Source of the DNA: Platycnemis pennipes
Lineage: Eukaryota; Arthropoda; Insecta; Odonata; Platycnemididae
Assembly (NCBI GenBank): GCA_933228895.1
Contig: OW121851.1
Location: 111,497,271 to 111,561,270, forward strand
Direction of reading: 5' to 3'
Length of the DNA: 64,000 nt
The notes under the pieces were generated by a model. The model searched no databases, was not told the DNA's origin, and saw nothing but the letters and a program-made list of their open reading frames with translations. This document shows positions 22,976 through 34,988 of the stretch, in pieces (the stretch's first letter is position 1; every line of letters begins with the position of its first letter). A program made the position numbers and the translations under genes.

Positions 22976-25439
22976 ATTATACATCACGCTTAAAAGGATT
23001 AGTAACAATATTCCAGTCTAAATTTCACAATTTTAAAAAAGAAAAAATTGCAAAGCAAGCATGCGAAAAGATGCTGTTAGTTGGATTAGCTTAAAGTTCT
23101 TATACCAACATGCAACTACTTATGCTGTCCATTGATACACTCGTATTCATACCTTTGGATATATTTACAGCTATTCATATACCTGATTCTACGAGGGAAG
23201 AAAGACATTTAAAATCTGTCAGTTCGACAATCAATTTCTATAATTTTACGATCATGGTCCAGTCCAATACGGTAATTTGGAGTTCATAAAATGTTTTTAA
23301 ATCATTGAAAATATTATCTTTGAATTTATTTAAAAGATTAAGTCTAAATTTCAACATATGGTTTAAATTTGTCAATTTTAGTTAATCTAGTAGACTGGGT
23401 ACGCTATTATAATCATCATGCTGTCTCTTTAAAAATCTTGCCGATCTTCGCTGCACACACTCCAGTTCGTTATTCAAGTCCATTCTATGTTAAGGATACT
23501 TTATATTAAGCTTTAATGTAATGCATTTTATGTGGCAGTGCTTTCCAAATGAGGTCTAACATTTGAAAAGGTAGATGTTGCTGCTGCTCTCCTTTGGATG
23601 CTATTTTACTCTCTTAAAAGTGTCCATTTTATATTAGCTCCTAATAGAAATAGATAGTAATAGCTTCCAATTTTAACTCTTAAGCCAATGTAAATCCAGA
23701 ACTAATTCATGGGGAAGGTATGTAGCAAGATCATATTCTGATTGCGTTAAAAGAAAGAGGACATCTCTCCCTCCATATGAGAAAAAGACTAAGGCTCCTA
23801 TGATTCCATTCATGTATGTTGATTACTCCCTCAATCGTATTATCTGTTGATGTTGATACCTATGACTTCATCAATAGATTCGTCGATTTATTAGGATCCT
23901 TCGATACTGATACAGTACTTCGTCTATCCCGTTAACAAAATGCTCCTATGGCTAATAGACTATCCAAATTTTCCGATAATGAATCTGAAAAAAAGTAATC
24001 TAGTTCAAACACCAAAGTATATATGCATGAAATGGAATAGGCGAAACAATTGATAGGGCAGTGCTTTGGGGTAATGGTGAGCGTAGTACTGAAGACACTA
24101 TTGCATTAACTCAACAGATAATATATCTGCTAAAAATATGGAAATTGTAACTGGAACTTCAAGTGAAGGAATCTGTGATAGATCATCTAAGAGGCATTTG
24201 GCGTGACATTATACGTTTCTGAAACGTGAGGTTGGGAAAAAGTTAATGAATGCAGATAGCTAGCCTTGAAATATGGATTTTGAGGGAGTTGAAGCACTAG
24301 ATAGAAGATGGTGGAGTAAGTTCCTCAGATGGCGGAGAGAAATTGGATAAGAATACTTACCTAAAGATAGAAATGGTGTTAGAAGAAGTGCAAAAATGGA
24401 TTCAGAGAGAAAAAGTGAAAAGAAATAGGACTGGTTTATAGAAATAATCTCTAACCTTTAGAATACCAAGTGATAATAATAAGACAATTAATTTAACTAT
24501 TTGTTGTAATTGTTGTAATTCCATGATCACTTTGCGAGAAACCCCTTGAGATAGAGCTTATCAGTAGGTACGTCATTGGCCGTTTTGGAAATTGACATAG
24601 AATAGCGTGATTCAGCGGATTATGGAGTGTCGCCCATGAAAACAAATATTATTCAGGCGGAAGAGGTCCTTTCCGGTTGCGTGCCTTTAATTCGTCCTGA
24701 AAGGATGCATAATTCTCGCCGTAAGTCATATTCCATTGAAAACAGACTTATCTGCGATCATTATCCACATCTAAATAAAAAACTACGATGGTGTGCCGTT
24801 AATATTAAATTATATTGAGGTTTACTGGGTCAAGCCAACGATCGTATAGTCTCTATCGCTCTCACGATACACTATAGTGCGTATTACAAAGGTTGCCATT
24901 GAAATAATCCGGTAGGTAATTATTGCATATCAAATCAAACCAGATATTGTGACTGGGATCTTATCGATGTGGTAGCTGCAGTACTAGCTTTCCATTCCGT
25001 TGAACAGCGTTCGAATCGTGACGCTAGTGGAGTTTTTCAGTGGACCAAGGTCCCCACATTCTGGTGAAGGTCGCTTTGATTACAGAGTTCCGTTCATAGG
25101 ATTGCACATGAAATGCTGCCTTTTAAATTTGGTGCCTTTTGTTGAAACTAGAACTTTTTTCGTGTCGCCTAGCTCCATCTGTGACGACTGTCCCCTAAGG
25201 AGCAGCTGGCAACAGCTAATGGTAGTAAGGATCAGAGCAGTTGACTAAAATCTCCCTCGTCATGCAGAGAAGATATCAATATTTTGGTTGCATTTGTCCA
25301 GTGGATGCTCAAATAACATGTAAAATTAAGTAGTGTGTGCTCTTATTTGGTGATTAGTGTCTTTTATTATCCCCTGCCATGCATCCTCTATATAAGTGGA
25401 TTTTAGGGTACTAATGAGGTGTCGATATAGGAATAGAAT
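22976..25439. other. No gene seen
   Basis: AT-rich, with short chance frames only. A + strand stretch at 24260-24430 is purine-rich and could be a very old retroelement, but no motif survives. Confidence 0.45.
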
Positions 25440-25974
25440 AGAAAATTTATTATGCTCTGGGACAAATCTCCTGGAGCAGCAATAATACAATAATGAGGCA
25501 GTGAGGTGAATAAACAATTACAAAATGGTAAACATAAACAAGAGCAGCTATACAAAAGAGAAAGTGGAATAAAAAATGAAAAAGTGCAATCCTCAGGGAT
25601 AAAATAATAAACGTATCATACCATTAATAAAATATTAACATCATAACAAATCAAAATATCATTTAAACATCATAACAAATCAAAACATCATATCAAATTA
25701 TAACAAATCAAAGCAATTCACAACAATTCATAATTTTCTTTGAGCAAAACTTCATACAATTTTCTTTTAAAAACAGTCGAAGAGCGACATTTTCTTATAT
25801 GAATTGGAAGTGAATTCCAGAGTTGTGTTGCGGCAGCAACAAATGGACAAACAATTGTGGAAGGTGGAGGTTCTGTGGATCGGGAGTACAAAGTTACGAG
25901 GTTCACTTCTGGTCTTCAGAATATGGCTCGTAATTCTTTTGAAAAACATGTAATTTAAGTACATAGGTTCATTG

Positions 25975-26320
25975 AAATGAATGGTGGAGGCTGATACTTT
26001 GTGGAAATCCATTGTAGGACATGAATTAATGATACTTTGCACTATTCCACATAAAAATTTATTTCGAAAGTGTCAACATGTTTCAACAAACAATTTCCCA
26101 AACCTCTCCTCACCCCTGCCTTCAACTCTCTCCCCCTCCCCTCTAACCCAGGAATAGGACAATATTCACCCTCCACCCCCACCCTCCTTACGTGACTATA
26201 TATTCTGGCATGTTTAACTTCTATGTTAGTCCTGATGATGCTGCAGTACAGTGAAACATGTTGACTCTTTCGAAATAATTTTTTATGTGGAATAGTGCAA
26301 AGTATCATTATTTCATGTCC
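25975..26320 (+). mobile_element. Foldback element with exact 15-bp target duplication and hammerhead-like core
   Basis: It is flanked by identical direct repeats TACATAGGTTCATTG (25960-25974 and 26321-26335). About 70-bp inverted arms (26016-26086 and 26251-26322) contain TTTGCACTATTCCACATAAA. A long target duplication of this kind is typical of target-primed retroelements and not of DNA transposons. At 26228-26266 the sequence CTGATGA...GAAAC..GTT is a hammerhead-like core. It probably derives from a Penelope-like element, which is inference. It is inserted in a LINE remnant. Confidence 0.75.
26228..26266 (+). ncRNA. Hammerhead-ribozyme-like core
   Basis: The order is stem I (AGTC pairing with GACT), CTGATGA, one extra T, stem II (GCTG with CAGT, one wobble), GAA, a two-pair stem III (AC with GT, loop AT) and a cleavage-position T. 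All conserved core positions of the hammerhead are present. The tiny stem III is a known feature of hammerheads carried by Penelope-like elements, which may work as dimers. The extra T after the core box is unusual, and activity is untested. Confidence 0.5.
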
Positions 26321-26927
26321 TACATAGGTTCATTGTTGGCAAGAAGAGAAAAAAGGAAAGTAGGTACCAAGCAAATAATTGCGAAGTGAGCTGATATTCA
26401 ACCAACTAAGTTTTTTGTAGTAGGGAGTAAGATGCTCACCTTTACGTAGATTAAAAATGAAATGCATACATGAATTAAGGAGGCGCTGAAGCTTCAGGGT
26501 GTGTTCAGCCGTCAAATCATTAAAAGACTAGACAACAACAATAAAAAATTGGAAAAATCAGTGATTTAACAAACATTTGTCGGTTATGTACAGGGAAGCA
26601 GGTTTTTATTCAATTTAAGCTGGTACAAGGTCATATTGATTTTGTTCGAAATATGTTAAACTTGCTTATTCCATGACAAGTTGTCATTCAGGAATACGCC
26701 TAAGTTGCGTACAGTTTTAGGGTACGTCAGCTCGGTATTCCCAACTTTAATTTTTGGAATGACGATGAAATCTATGTAGATATAGATCTATAGGCGTAGA
26801 TATCCTCCTCGCATTCATGCTAAAGCCTCTCTTGAAATAAGTCCGATGTAGTTATTTAATGTGCTTTCTTCATCCTTTGAAGACAACGAACTTGGCATTT
26901 CCCTTCGAAAGGATAAGGAGGCTGGTG

Positions 26928-27063
26928 AGGGGGCGGACCCAGGCGTCAGGTTTGGGGGAGGGGGGTCTTGTCCTCCTTACCCCCACCCCTCCAATGAAAA
27001 GAAGTCTGTCGATATGTATATTTGAAATTATTGTTTGTGGAGTGGCCTATGGATCCGCCTCTG
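26928..27063. mobile_element. Short hAT-type MITE
   Basis: Ends AGGGGGCGGACCCAGGC and (inverted) CAGAGGCGGATCCATAGG. Flanking octamers GGCTGGTG (26920-26927) and GGCGGGTG (27064-27071) differ by one base. G-rich interior near the left end. Confidence 0.7.
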
Positions 27064-27071
27064 GGCGGGTG

Positions 27072-28964
27072 ATACTTTTTAGTTTAAGTATTTGCAGCCT
27101 AGCTTTTCGAAACGGCTATATCTTGATTGGGTAAGAGCTCGATATTAAGTGTTCATTGTTAGCTATTTATTTCGTTGCGATAGGAATTTCAGGAAGGTCT
27201 GGGGGTAAGTTCTCCTTCAGCCAATATGAATCTTTCACTTCTGAACTAGAAAACCATTTCTGTCATCATTGTTCAAGAATTATTGCTATCCTATTAACTG
27301 CCATATTCGCTAGTTACTGGCTATTTCTGCTGCAAATCAAGGAAAATTGAGGCACTTAATCTCTTAATTATTTAGGATTCACATGAAATTGTACAGTCAT
27401 CATCATCACTTATTATCTATCCTAATATGTTTCACAGAAGCTCTCTACTTCTTCGTATTCATTGCTGTCTCAGTACATCTTGGTACTTCCTCGTTCATAT
27501 ATCCCAGTTATTCTTCGTCTAAAAAAATAGGCATTTCATCAAATTTCTTGAATTATGAAATGAGGAAATATGCATTTTCCCAGATTTTCATTTCTAGACA
27601 TTAATCATAGTATAGGTTACTCTTGAAACAGTCACCGGTAACATGATATAATACGTAATGAAACCTGCCCTATCCGTCCTCTGTGGCGTACAGTGTTTGA
27701 ACAGGATTAGTTGAGGATAAAACATTACAAAGTACAATTTCAATCAAATCTACACGATCCTGGTTCAGGTACTCCACCATCATTAACAGGCGACCTATAT
27801 ATAAACGCGGGGTTTTTTGCATGTTTAATGTTAATGGTGATAATTTGCAATAAATAGTTTATCCTTTTTTAAGCATGTTATTATCCTCTCTGCCCTGGGA
27901 TTACGGCTTTTTTTTATTAACTCTTGCCTTTCAGTGAAATTTATGGACTCCATTTCTGAATACAATGGTGGCTGTACTTCATGAATACCCATTTCTACCA
28001 AACAACGCAGCAGTGTTAATTTTTTACGCTCGTTTATCTACGCGCTCTACTCTTAATTTTCTCTTTATAATAAAGCGAACACAATGATTGATTAAATTTT
28101 TGTTGTGTACATTGCTCCCGCAGTGCAGTTCATTTTAAATTCGACGAACGCAATTACGGAGTAATCAACCTCGATCATTGCCTGACTTTGTACACGGACA
28201 GTTGCGTGCGTGCGTCACGCGGTCGCTGAGATTTTTCATCTGAGCATCGCGCTGCGCAACTACCCGATTTCATCTGTTCTCATTTTTTTGCGCTTGAGCT
28301 GGAGAAAAAAACATACTGACTGATTAATTTTCTCCTTCCCTCTCTTTAATTCTTCCCTTTTCTCTTTTCTACTTCCCTCTCTTTACTTCTTCGCTTTTCT
28401 CTTTCCCTCTTTTTGCCCCTCTTTTTTCTTCTTTCTATTTTATCCATCCTCTTCTTGAGCGGCCGACCATGTTGTCCGACTATCGTGTAATTTTTTTTCA
28501 AAATTGGTTCCATTGTTCGGTTCCGTTTTGAACATTTTCTGCGGTTTCGTGCGTAAAAATAGCCGAAAGAAAAACAGATGAGGGCGGGTGCGGCGTCCGG
28601 GTGCGGTGACGCAATGGGAAACAAGGAAGTTCAGTGGCGTGGGCATGTTAATTCGTTCGGCCGTCAGGCGGGGTAGGCGAGGGACTTTTCCACTACTCTA
28701 ATTGCGTTGGAGCCGTGGTGAAACGGTGAAGAATGCCTACCCCGCGTCTAAAAGGTCAAGGGGGTGAACGAGAGAGGGAGTAGTTACCCAGGGTGCTAAA
28801 ATATCCTCTTCCTTACCCCGTTTTTCCATCTCCTATCCTCCCTCTACCTATGTCACTGTGGTTAGTCAGATGAAGATATTTAAAAAGTAAATTAGAGCAC
28901 ATCAGTTACTTGGGAAATGCTTACGTCATTTGCAACTTTTGGGATAGTTGGCTAATGGGGGATT
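27072..28964. other. No gene seen
   Basis: Contains a pyrimidine-rich tract at 28330-28440 built on CTCTTTC/CTTCCCT units, which gives a Lys/Arg/Glu-rich shadow frame on the minus strand. Confidence 0.5.
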
Positions 28965-29263
28965 TTGTTTGAAACCGTCGGGATTACCTCGAATAGGTAA
29001 CCAAGGAGTTACGTGGTATAAATACGAATGGTTCGCAAATTTGTTGAGTTAAAACCCTTGATTACAACCTCATTCATGGTTTACACTTGTTTTTTATCTC
29101 ATTTGTAGGCCCTATAGTCGAGGCAGATGAGAAATATTCAAGTGAAAACAATGACTGATATTGTAACGAACGATTCCGACGCACTAAATTTGTAAACCAT
29201 TCGTGTTTGTACCACGTGACTCCTTGGTTACCTATTCGAGGTAATCCCGACGGTTTCGAACAC
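28965..29263. repeat. Long inverted repeat, about 78-bp arms
   Basis: The arm at 28965-29042 contains TTACCTCGAATAGGTAACCA and is repeated inverted at 29185-29263 with few mismatches; the spacer is about 142 bp. The arm itself holds a small palindrome (GGTTACCTATTCGAGGTAAT-like). No hammerhead-type core box was found. The class is unknown; no target duplication was identified. Confidence 0.75.
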
Positions 29264-29820
29264 AACCGCCATGGACGGGAAGATATAGCATTAGGCGATG
29301 TAAATAATTAGATCAATTCTGCTGATAGAAGAATAACTCAAGTAATTTAAATGTGAGAAAAAATAATATGTTTTTGCCATTAAGACATTGAAAAGGCAAA
29401 TGATGAAATAAAATTTACATTATCATTTAACACCTCCTACGTTTATGATAATTTCGCTTGTAAATCCAGATTTGGCATGGCATCACCAATATTTGCATAA
29501 TCTCTTCTACGTCTATGATTTTTGGACTACAAGGTCTTAAGACCATCTGTAAGAATGGAAAAATACTCTATTACCGTACTATGTATGGCACTTATTACTA
29601 GTTTCTTTTTCTTCATCCTAGAGAATGAGGAAAGCCACATTGATGACTGAACTAATGTAGTATATAGCATTATTAGTAGAACAAGTAATCAGAAAAAAAT
29701 GAAACACCAATATCAAGTCCTACAACACTTGGAATTGCGTATCTACCATCACAACGTACGTGTTTTCCTTCAGGGATATTTTCTACCAAGCCTTATTTAT
29801 TTTCTATTAAAGAAAAGATT

Positions 29821-30116
29821 GGCCGGGTTGGTGCAGTGACTAGAGTACTGACCTCTAACTAAGAGGGACCGGGTTTGAAACACAGCAGGGAAAGATATTT
29901 TTCATTTGTAAGCCGTCCCCTAATTGAGTGTTTTTGTGGACAACATTCGCGTACAGTACTCCGCCCGTCGAATGGGACGTTAAGCCGAGGTCCCCTAGGC
30001 TCCTTTTTGTTAAGAGTAGGTTAATGCCGACCCCGGGTTTCTCTCCACCTCTCCTGTTGTTCCTTCCATTTCCGTCATTGTACATACCTTTCCTCCCGGT
30101 CTTAAGCGCCTATTAG
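29821..30116 (+). mobile_element. tRNA-derived SINE
   Basis: The 5' part has a pol III A-box-like word (TTGGTGCAGTGACTAGAG) and a B-box-like word (GGGTTTGAAACACAG) at tRNA-like spacing. The body contains GTACTCCGCCCGTCGAATGG, shared with the copy at 16531. No convincing tail was seen. Small open frames on both strands are shadows. Confidence 0.7.
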
Positions 30117-31860
30117 TGCAGAAACAGACTTGAAAACACACTTTACGAATGAGAAAAGATTGTAATTAGCACTAAATAAGTGTAATACGAAATCGCACTC
30201 AAGTTGTATCAACAATGGAGAACTCACTCATTGAATATAAACACTAGTTGCCTAGGACCTAAATAATAACCGTTCTGGCAATTCTGGTCATATTTCAGCG
30301 TTAGTTTGGCTAACCCTATAATGGCAAGCCGGGCATAATTCAGAGTTGGGTCATTCTAGGGGGAGGTTATACATAATCATAGTTATAGTTGCTGTAGCTG
30401 ACCCTCAATTAGGCCCAAATATGGCCATATTTTCGGTTTTGCCTAGAATTATTAATGGCGATATTGACCCAAATTGCTGACCACCATTGCGAATCACGAA
30501 CGTGAATTAAGTGAAATTCGAATTTGTCGTACAAATATTCGTGAGCGAGTGGCATATAGCAGGCTCATTTGAAAAACGGTCATTTCATTTTATGATGTGG
30601 CGAATTATTCGATGACATGAAGGGTCAATCATTCGATATGTCCACTCCCATAATTGTGTGCTGCTCCATTTGACCCAACAAATAAATTTTCAGGAACTCA
30701 ACCGAGTTTTGGAATTTGAACCGTTTGCGAACGTAAATTTACTCATTTTCAAAATTTCCTCCAATATCGGTAATTTTTTGTGCATCCTTTTTCAATTTTA
30801 GCTATTCATTTTTTGATGGATTCGCCCATCTTTGTACTGCTCATGATGAGGAGACTTTTCCAACGCCAATTACAAGTCTCATTCATTGGGAAAATGGATT
30901 TCCCTGAAAAATATTGTTTTGGCACGTGTAAAGGGAGTTTCATTTTGCATTGATGAAAAAAGGGTAAAATTCGCCCAATTGAAAAAAAATACATTTGAAA
31001 TTACGTTAAATTGTCCAGATGCCGCTCCATCAACACTCGGGTGCAAAATTTTTAAAATTACGCTTCCATGTATAACATCCTTTTCATCAGTAATTGGAGA
31101 TCTTCCATTTCTCCTTTAATTTGAATGACACGTTTCTGGTTCGGAACAAAATGTCCTTTAATGAGTGGCGAGGTAGAAAAAAATGTGAGCATGGAATTTC
31201 GACTAACAACGCGAGATTACCTTTGAGAAAAACAGAATCATTTTTAGAGCACCAATTGAATTGAAATGAAATGCTTTAATTTCGCTCATTGTTATTCAGT
31301 TTTTCCTCGACTTCAGCTAGCCTCGGCGATTTGGATGACGTCACATCGTCGGTTAATTCCGATTACTGCACTACAAATATTGGAATTTATCGTTAAAAAT
31401 TGAATACTCAAGGATCTTTTGTATCTGGAGCCGTATTCACGAAGCCTCTCGACTGAAGTAACGAAGAACTTCACGTCATCGAGACTCAGCACTGAAGACA
31501 TTTCAGCGTCACAGCCTAATTTTCCAGTTGCGATTTGCGGGTATAAACAATAGAAGTTCACTTGTGCGTGTAAACCATAACACACTTCTTCAGTTTGATC
31601 CAGGAGAACCAAATAATTTCGCTCCTACAACTAAATTTCGATTTCAATATCCCGCCGAAAAAGCATCTCTCAACCTACGCATTGTTGTTGACGAGGAAAG
31701 TAAATAGTATCACTCATGCTTCCCCAGGGTATGCATTTCTGGGGCTGGTTATAAGACTTTGAAGTGGTTAAAGTTGGTAGCGTGACCGTGTGCGTTAGAA
31801 TGATTGAGAAACGTATGGGAGAAAAACGCATGTCTACGGATGTGTCCTAGTCGGAACTCC
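30117..31860. other. No gene seen
   Basis: AT-rich with short frames on both strands; no repeat partner found in the window. Confidence 0.45.
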
Positions 31861-31867
31861 AACTCTT

Positions 31868-31907
31868 GTACCTGAAGATGACGCCAAGCGTTTGAAACTA
31901 GTCGTAC
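31868..31907 (+). ncRNA. Hammerhead-ribozyme-like core
   Basis: Stem I is GTAC with GTAC. The core box CTGAAGA is at 31872-31878, followed by one extra T. Stem II is ACGC with GCGT (plus one wobble pair), followed by GAA, stem III AC with GT (2-base loop) and a C at the cleavage position. The same motif with the same GTAC stem appears on the minus strand near 55292-55331, so it is a repeated element and not a chance hit. Confidence 0.52.
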
Positions 31908-31975
31908 CATTAAAAATTCATTGGATTCAAGCATAGTTGTTTTTACGTATTCAGAAAACTAAGGTATAGGTATGC

Positions 31976-32628
31976 AGTAGGAGAAAGGAATCCAGGACCA
32001 ATGTTAAACTAGGAAAACAAAAAATCGAGGAGGTGGAAGAGTTATGTTCCCTGGGAAGCCGAGTAACCAGCAATGGACGAAGTAAAAGATAAATTGCTAG
32101 TAGAATTGCCTAAGCAAAAAGGGCATTTTACCAGAAGAAGATTCTGCTTACAGCTGCAAGTACAAGCGTGGAAGTGAGGAAACATTGCATTAGAACGTAC
32201 ATCTGGAGCATTCTACTATATGGCAGTGAATCATGGACAATAACAGCAGCAGAGAAGTTCAGGCTGGAAGCATTTAAATCTGGTAAGAATGGTGATGATA
32301 AAGTGGGTCGATCGAGTGACAAACGAAGAAGTCTTAAGAAGAGTGGGAGAGAAGAGACGCCTACTGAAAACCTTAAAAAGAAGACGGGGCAACTTAATGG
32401 GCCACATCTTAAGACACGATGGCCTGATGAAGACAATCGTCGAGGGAAAAGTGAGTGGGAAGGATGGAAAAGGCAGGCCTCGTATGAGGTATTTGGAGCA
32501 AGTTGTGAAGGATATAAAAGAGAGGAGCTACGTCAATATGAAGAGGATGGCCGATGGAAGAATCGAGTGGAGGGCTGCGTCAAACCAATCCTAGGATTGT
32601 TGACCGGTGATGATGATTATGGACTTCC
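31976..32628 (+). pseudogene. RTE retrotransposon 3' end, 5'-truncated
   Basis: It contains the RT thumb and C-terminal domain with the motifs NLMGHILRHDGLMKT, GKGRPRMRYLEQ and RRGNLMG, and ends RIEWRAASNQS followed by GATGATGATTATG. The frame shifts near 32290, so two overlapping open frames (32168-32653 and 32289-32594) share it; the second is the true frame. The stretch just upstream (31861-31908) carries a hammerhead-like core described separately. Confidence 0.87.
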
Positions 32629-32656
32629 AAAGTGTTACGCCCTAAATGATTGAAGT

Positions 32657-32760
32657 GATACAACGGCATTTATTCATTAAATAACATAGCTCTTTTGCGG
32701 GATTTTGACGCGGGGAGTTATAGCCGAACCTTCTTAAGGAGGTTGGCTTGCGACTGCTTG
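32657..32760 (-). repeat. Inverted partial copy of the TTAA-element end
   Basis: The reverse strand repeats the first about 85 bases of the element at 33475, including the AAAGAGCTATGTTATTTAATG block. It ends at a TTAA (32736 region) directly followed by another GGAGGTT end. Two element ends therefore abut around one TTAA. The copy is truncated on its left side. Confidence 0.5.
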
Positions 32761-33474
32761 AGTCAAGCTGTCTGAGGAATCTTATTAATTTAAGTACGAA
32801 TATATGGCCGCTAAGTGATCCTTACTTCACAAAGAAAATTACCTAAGCTATTGAAAGTCATAAGTATCACAAGAAATACGATGTAAAGTCGAAGGATTTA
32901 TTTTTTATGATAATTTTAATCAGCTCGACGATGGAGTCAATTCAGCATTTACTTTAAAGAAATAAATCCATGTACTCAATGAATTTACTAATGTATAACA
33001 CCAGAATATTACTATCAAACGTTATGTTATAATATTTTTCTGAAATATGTTTTAATATCTCATTAGTAATGATATTATTCATGCGCCATACATTTTGGCT
33101 AGAGTGACCGCAGCGCCACTAGAAGACAACTAACGCATTCCGTCTGCTATAAGCGCAGAAATTTGTGGATTTAGTGAAAAATACAGTGGGTTGATGCCTT
33201 TTTTGTGTCATTTTATTTCTTGTGAAATTACGCATAAAATATCTTTTTTTTTGCAAAAATGACATGTCACTATGGTATTTTTAAAAGTTATATTCCCATG
33301 TGATGGCCATTCTTGCCGTTAATCGTATGTAATTTCAAATGCAATTTGTGTAAAAAGGAGTATGGGTTGGTGTAATTATCTTTGCTTTATTAGATAGAGG
33401 AACTTTAGTTCTATAAGTGCTGAAAATATCAAAATAATGATGTGACGTTCACTTTTCGGATCAACCTTAATTAA

Positions 33475-34426
33475 GGAGGTTCCATCGTGACTCCGCGATT
33501 TAATATCCCATAAAAGAGCTATGTTATTTTATGAATAAATACCGATCCAGAAAAAAGCCTATATGGAAATTCATCTATAGTTTGATAACGCATACACAAT
33601 AATTGTATGAGAATGCTATTATATTGCACGTTGTAGTTGCATTCTATTTTTTACATGCTCTTTTAACTCATTTTAACGTCGAAACATGACTGACGTGTTT
33701 TTACCACGTTTAATTTATACAGTGAGAATACATGCTCAATCCCACTAATGCGTATTCTAAAATAGATTAAATATTTTCTTACTTAGTTTTTAACTATTCC
33801 CTTTCAAATACAACTCTTTGTTTTGAATTTTATTTATATTCGTATTTTTTAATGCTGTTTGGCAACAATGACGCTGCTACCATTTGGAAGCATTTTTATT
33901 AAATACACCATATCAATAACCAATGAAATATTTAAATTACTTAAAAAATATAAGAAGGACCTTAGTAAGGTATATTCCTTAATTAGGTCGATAAATAAGC
34001 TTGTAAGCACGTTCCGTCACAAGTACCGTTGCCAATGATAACAGCATACTGTAGCGCCACTTTCATGTAACTAAGGCTTTTCTGCTTTTTTTCGAGCAAA
34101 CATTTATAAATATCAATTAAACAAGTGTGGTAAAGCGAGCACTTTTTACAGTGCTAAATTCTATATAAAATTGCGCATCTTATATTAGTTTTTCGTCAAA
34201 ACGACATTTCTCTTTACATTATTAATCTGCAAATTTTACGACAACAGCCATGCTCTGCCGTATAGCCACGTATAAAATAGCTGATTTTCAGCGTCTTTTT
34301 TCTTCAAATACCTATATGTTGGAAAGGCCTCATTATTTTATTGCCAATCGATAGAAGGGGCAAAATGTGATGTGTCCTGAAAGTTTCACAAAAATGACAT
34401 CTGCTTCATAATTCGGTGGAGCCTCC
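33475..34426. mobile_element. TTAA-flanked DNA transposon remnant (952 bp) next to the host exon
   Basis: The segment is bracketed by TTAA at 33471-33474 and 34427-34430. The ends form an inverted repeat: GGAGGTTCCATCG on the left and CGGTGGAGCCTCC on the right, matching at 11 of 13 positions. A TTAA target duplication is known for piggyBac and Kolobok elements; which superfamily this is cannot be said from the ends. The interior is AT-rich with no transposase frame, so it is non-autonomous. The right end lies 51 bp from the splice acceptor at 34482, so part of the upstream intron is transposon DNA. About 165 bp of its left part recurs at 6455-6625 and, inverted, at 32657-32745. Confidence 0.65.
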
Positions 34427-34481
34427 TTAAGCAATGCCCCTTATCTCACTAACCCCTGTTCCCTCTCTTTCGCCCCAACAG

Positions 34482-34988
34482 ACGTCACCCCGGAGGAACG
34501 CATGATTGACCAGATCGAAGCCTACCTCCAGAGCCGGCTCAAGTCGCGGCAGCAGCTGCTCCCCTCGTCGCTGGGGGCCGGGCAGGTCCGGCGGGGCGAG
34601 GAAGCGGAGGAGGACGAGGTCGCTGAGGGAGATGAGGCCCCCGGGGGCTACGAGGAGCTGTTGGAGGACGCGGTCCTCCTGCCTCCGTCCCCGCCGGCCA
34701 GGGAGGGCAGGGGGCCCGGCTTCACGTACCGCTTCCCGGAGAGGGGGCTCTCGGAGCAGGACCGGGACGGGTCCTTCGCCGTCAACCCCTCGGACCCCAA
34801 GTACTACACGGCCACGGTCATCGGCCGCAGCGGCGGAGACGGCAGCAGTGAGGGCCCTAGCGGCCCCTGGGACTCGATGGGAGAGAGCGAGGCGACGGAG
34901 CTGGAGGGCGGAGGGCCCTCGGAGAGGCCTTTCAAACCTTTAGGGCGGTTCCCCGTGGTCAAGCCCATCCAGGTGGTCAGTACAAGCG
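34482..34988 (+). CDS. Internal coding exon of an unrecognised acidic, low-complexity protein
   Basis: Internal exon of 507 nt (169 codons' worth). The acceptor is a strong pyrimidine tract ending CCCCAACAG, with a CTAAC branch-point-like motif about 30 bp upstream; the donor is G|GTGAGT. The exon starts with two bases that complete a codon and ends with one base of the next, so both its junctions are phase 1. Read-through past the donor hits a stop at once (GAG TGA), which supports the exon end. The product begins VTPEERMIDQIEAYLQSRLK, an amphipathic helix-like stretch. It continues with an acidic Glu/Asp run, a Pro-rich stretch, FTYRFPERGLSEQDRDG, SDPKYYTATVIGR and a Gly/Ser/Pro-rich tail. 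Dibasic RR and possible processing-type sites are present, but no signal peptide or membrane segment lies in the visible part. The exon is far richer in G+C than its surroundings. I do not recognise the family. A secreted or receptor ectodomain linker would fit the composition, but that is only a guess. Confidence 0.8.

Larger units (their letters stand above)
25440..26780 (-). pseudogene. Jockey/CR1-like LINE remnant split by a foldback insertion
   Basis: The reverse strand from 26780 encodes KVGNTELTYPKTVRNLGVFL then NDNLSWNKQV, and LQRLLNSCMHFIFNLRKGEH with LTPYYKKLSWLNISSLRNYL. After the insertion it continues with FVAAATQLWNSLPIHIRKCR and FKRKLYEVL, the usual C-terminal end (LWNSLP..IR). 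The 3' region at 25560-25720 is a degenerate CATAACAAATCAAAA-rich tract. The interruption is the element at 25975-26320. Confidence 0.8.

Noticed and set aside
34506..34943. 145-codon frame in the first host exon, second reading frame
   Set aside because: Arg/Ser/Gly-rich shadow; the phase 1 splice logic and the next exon support the other frame.
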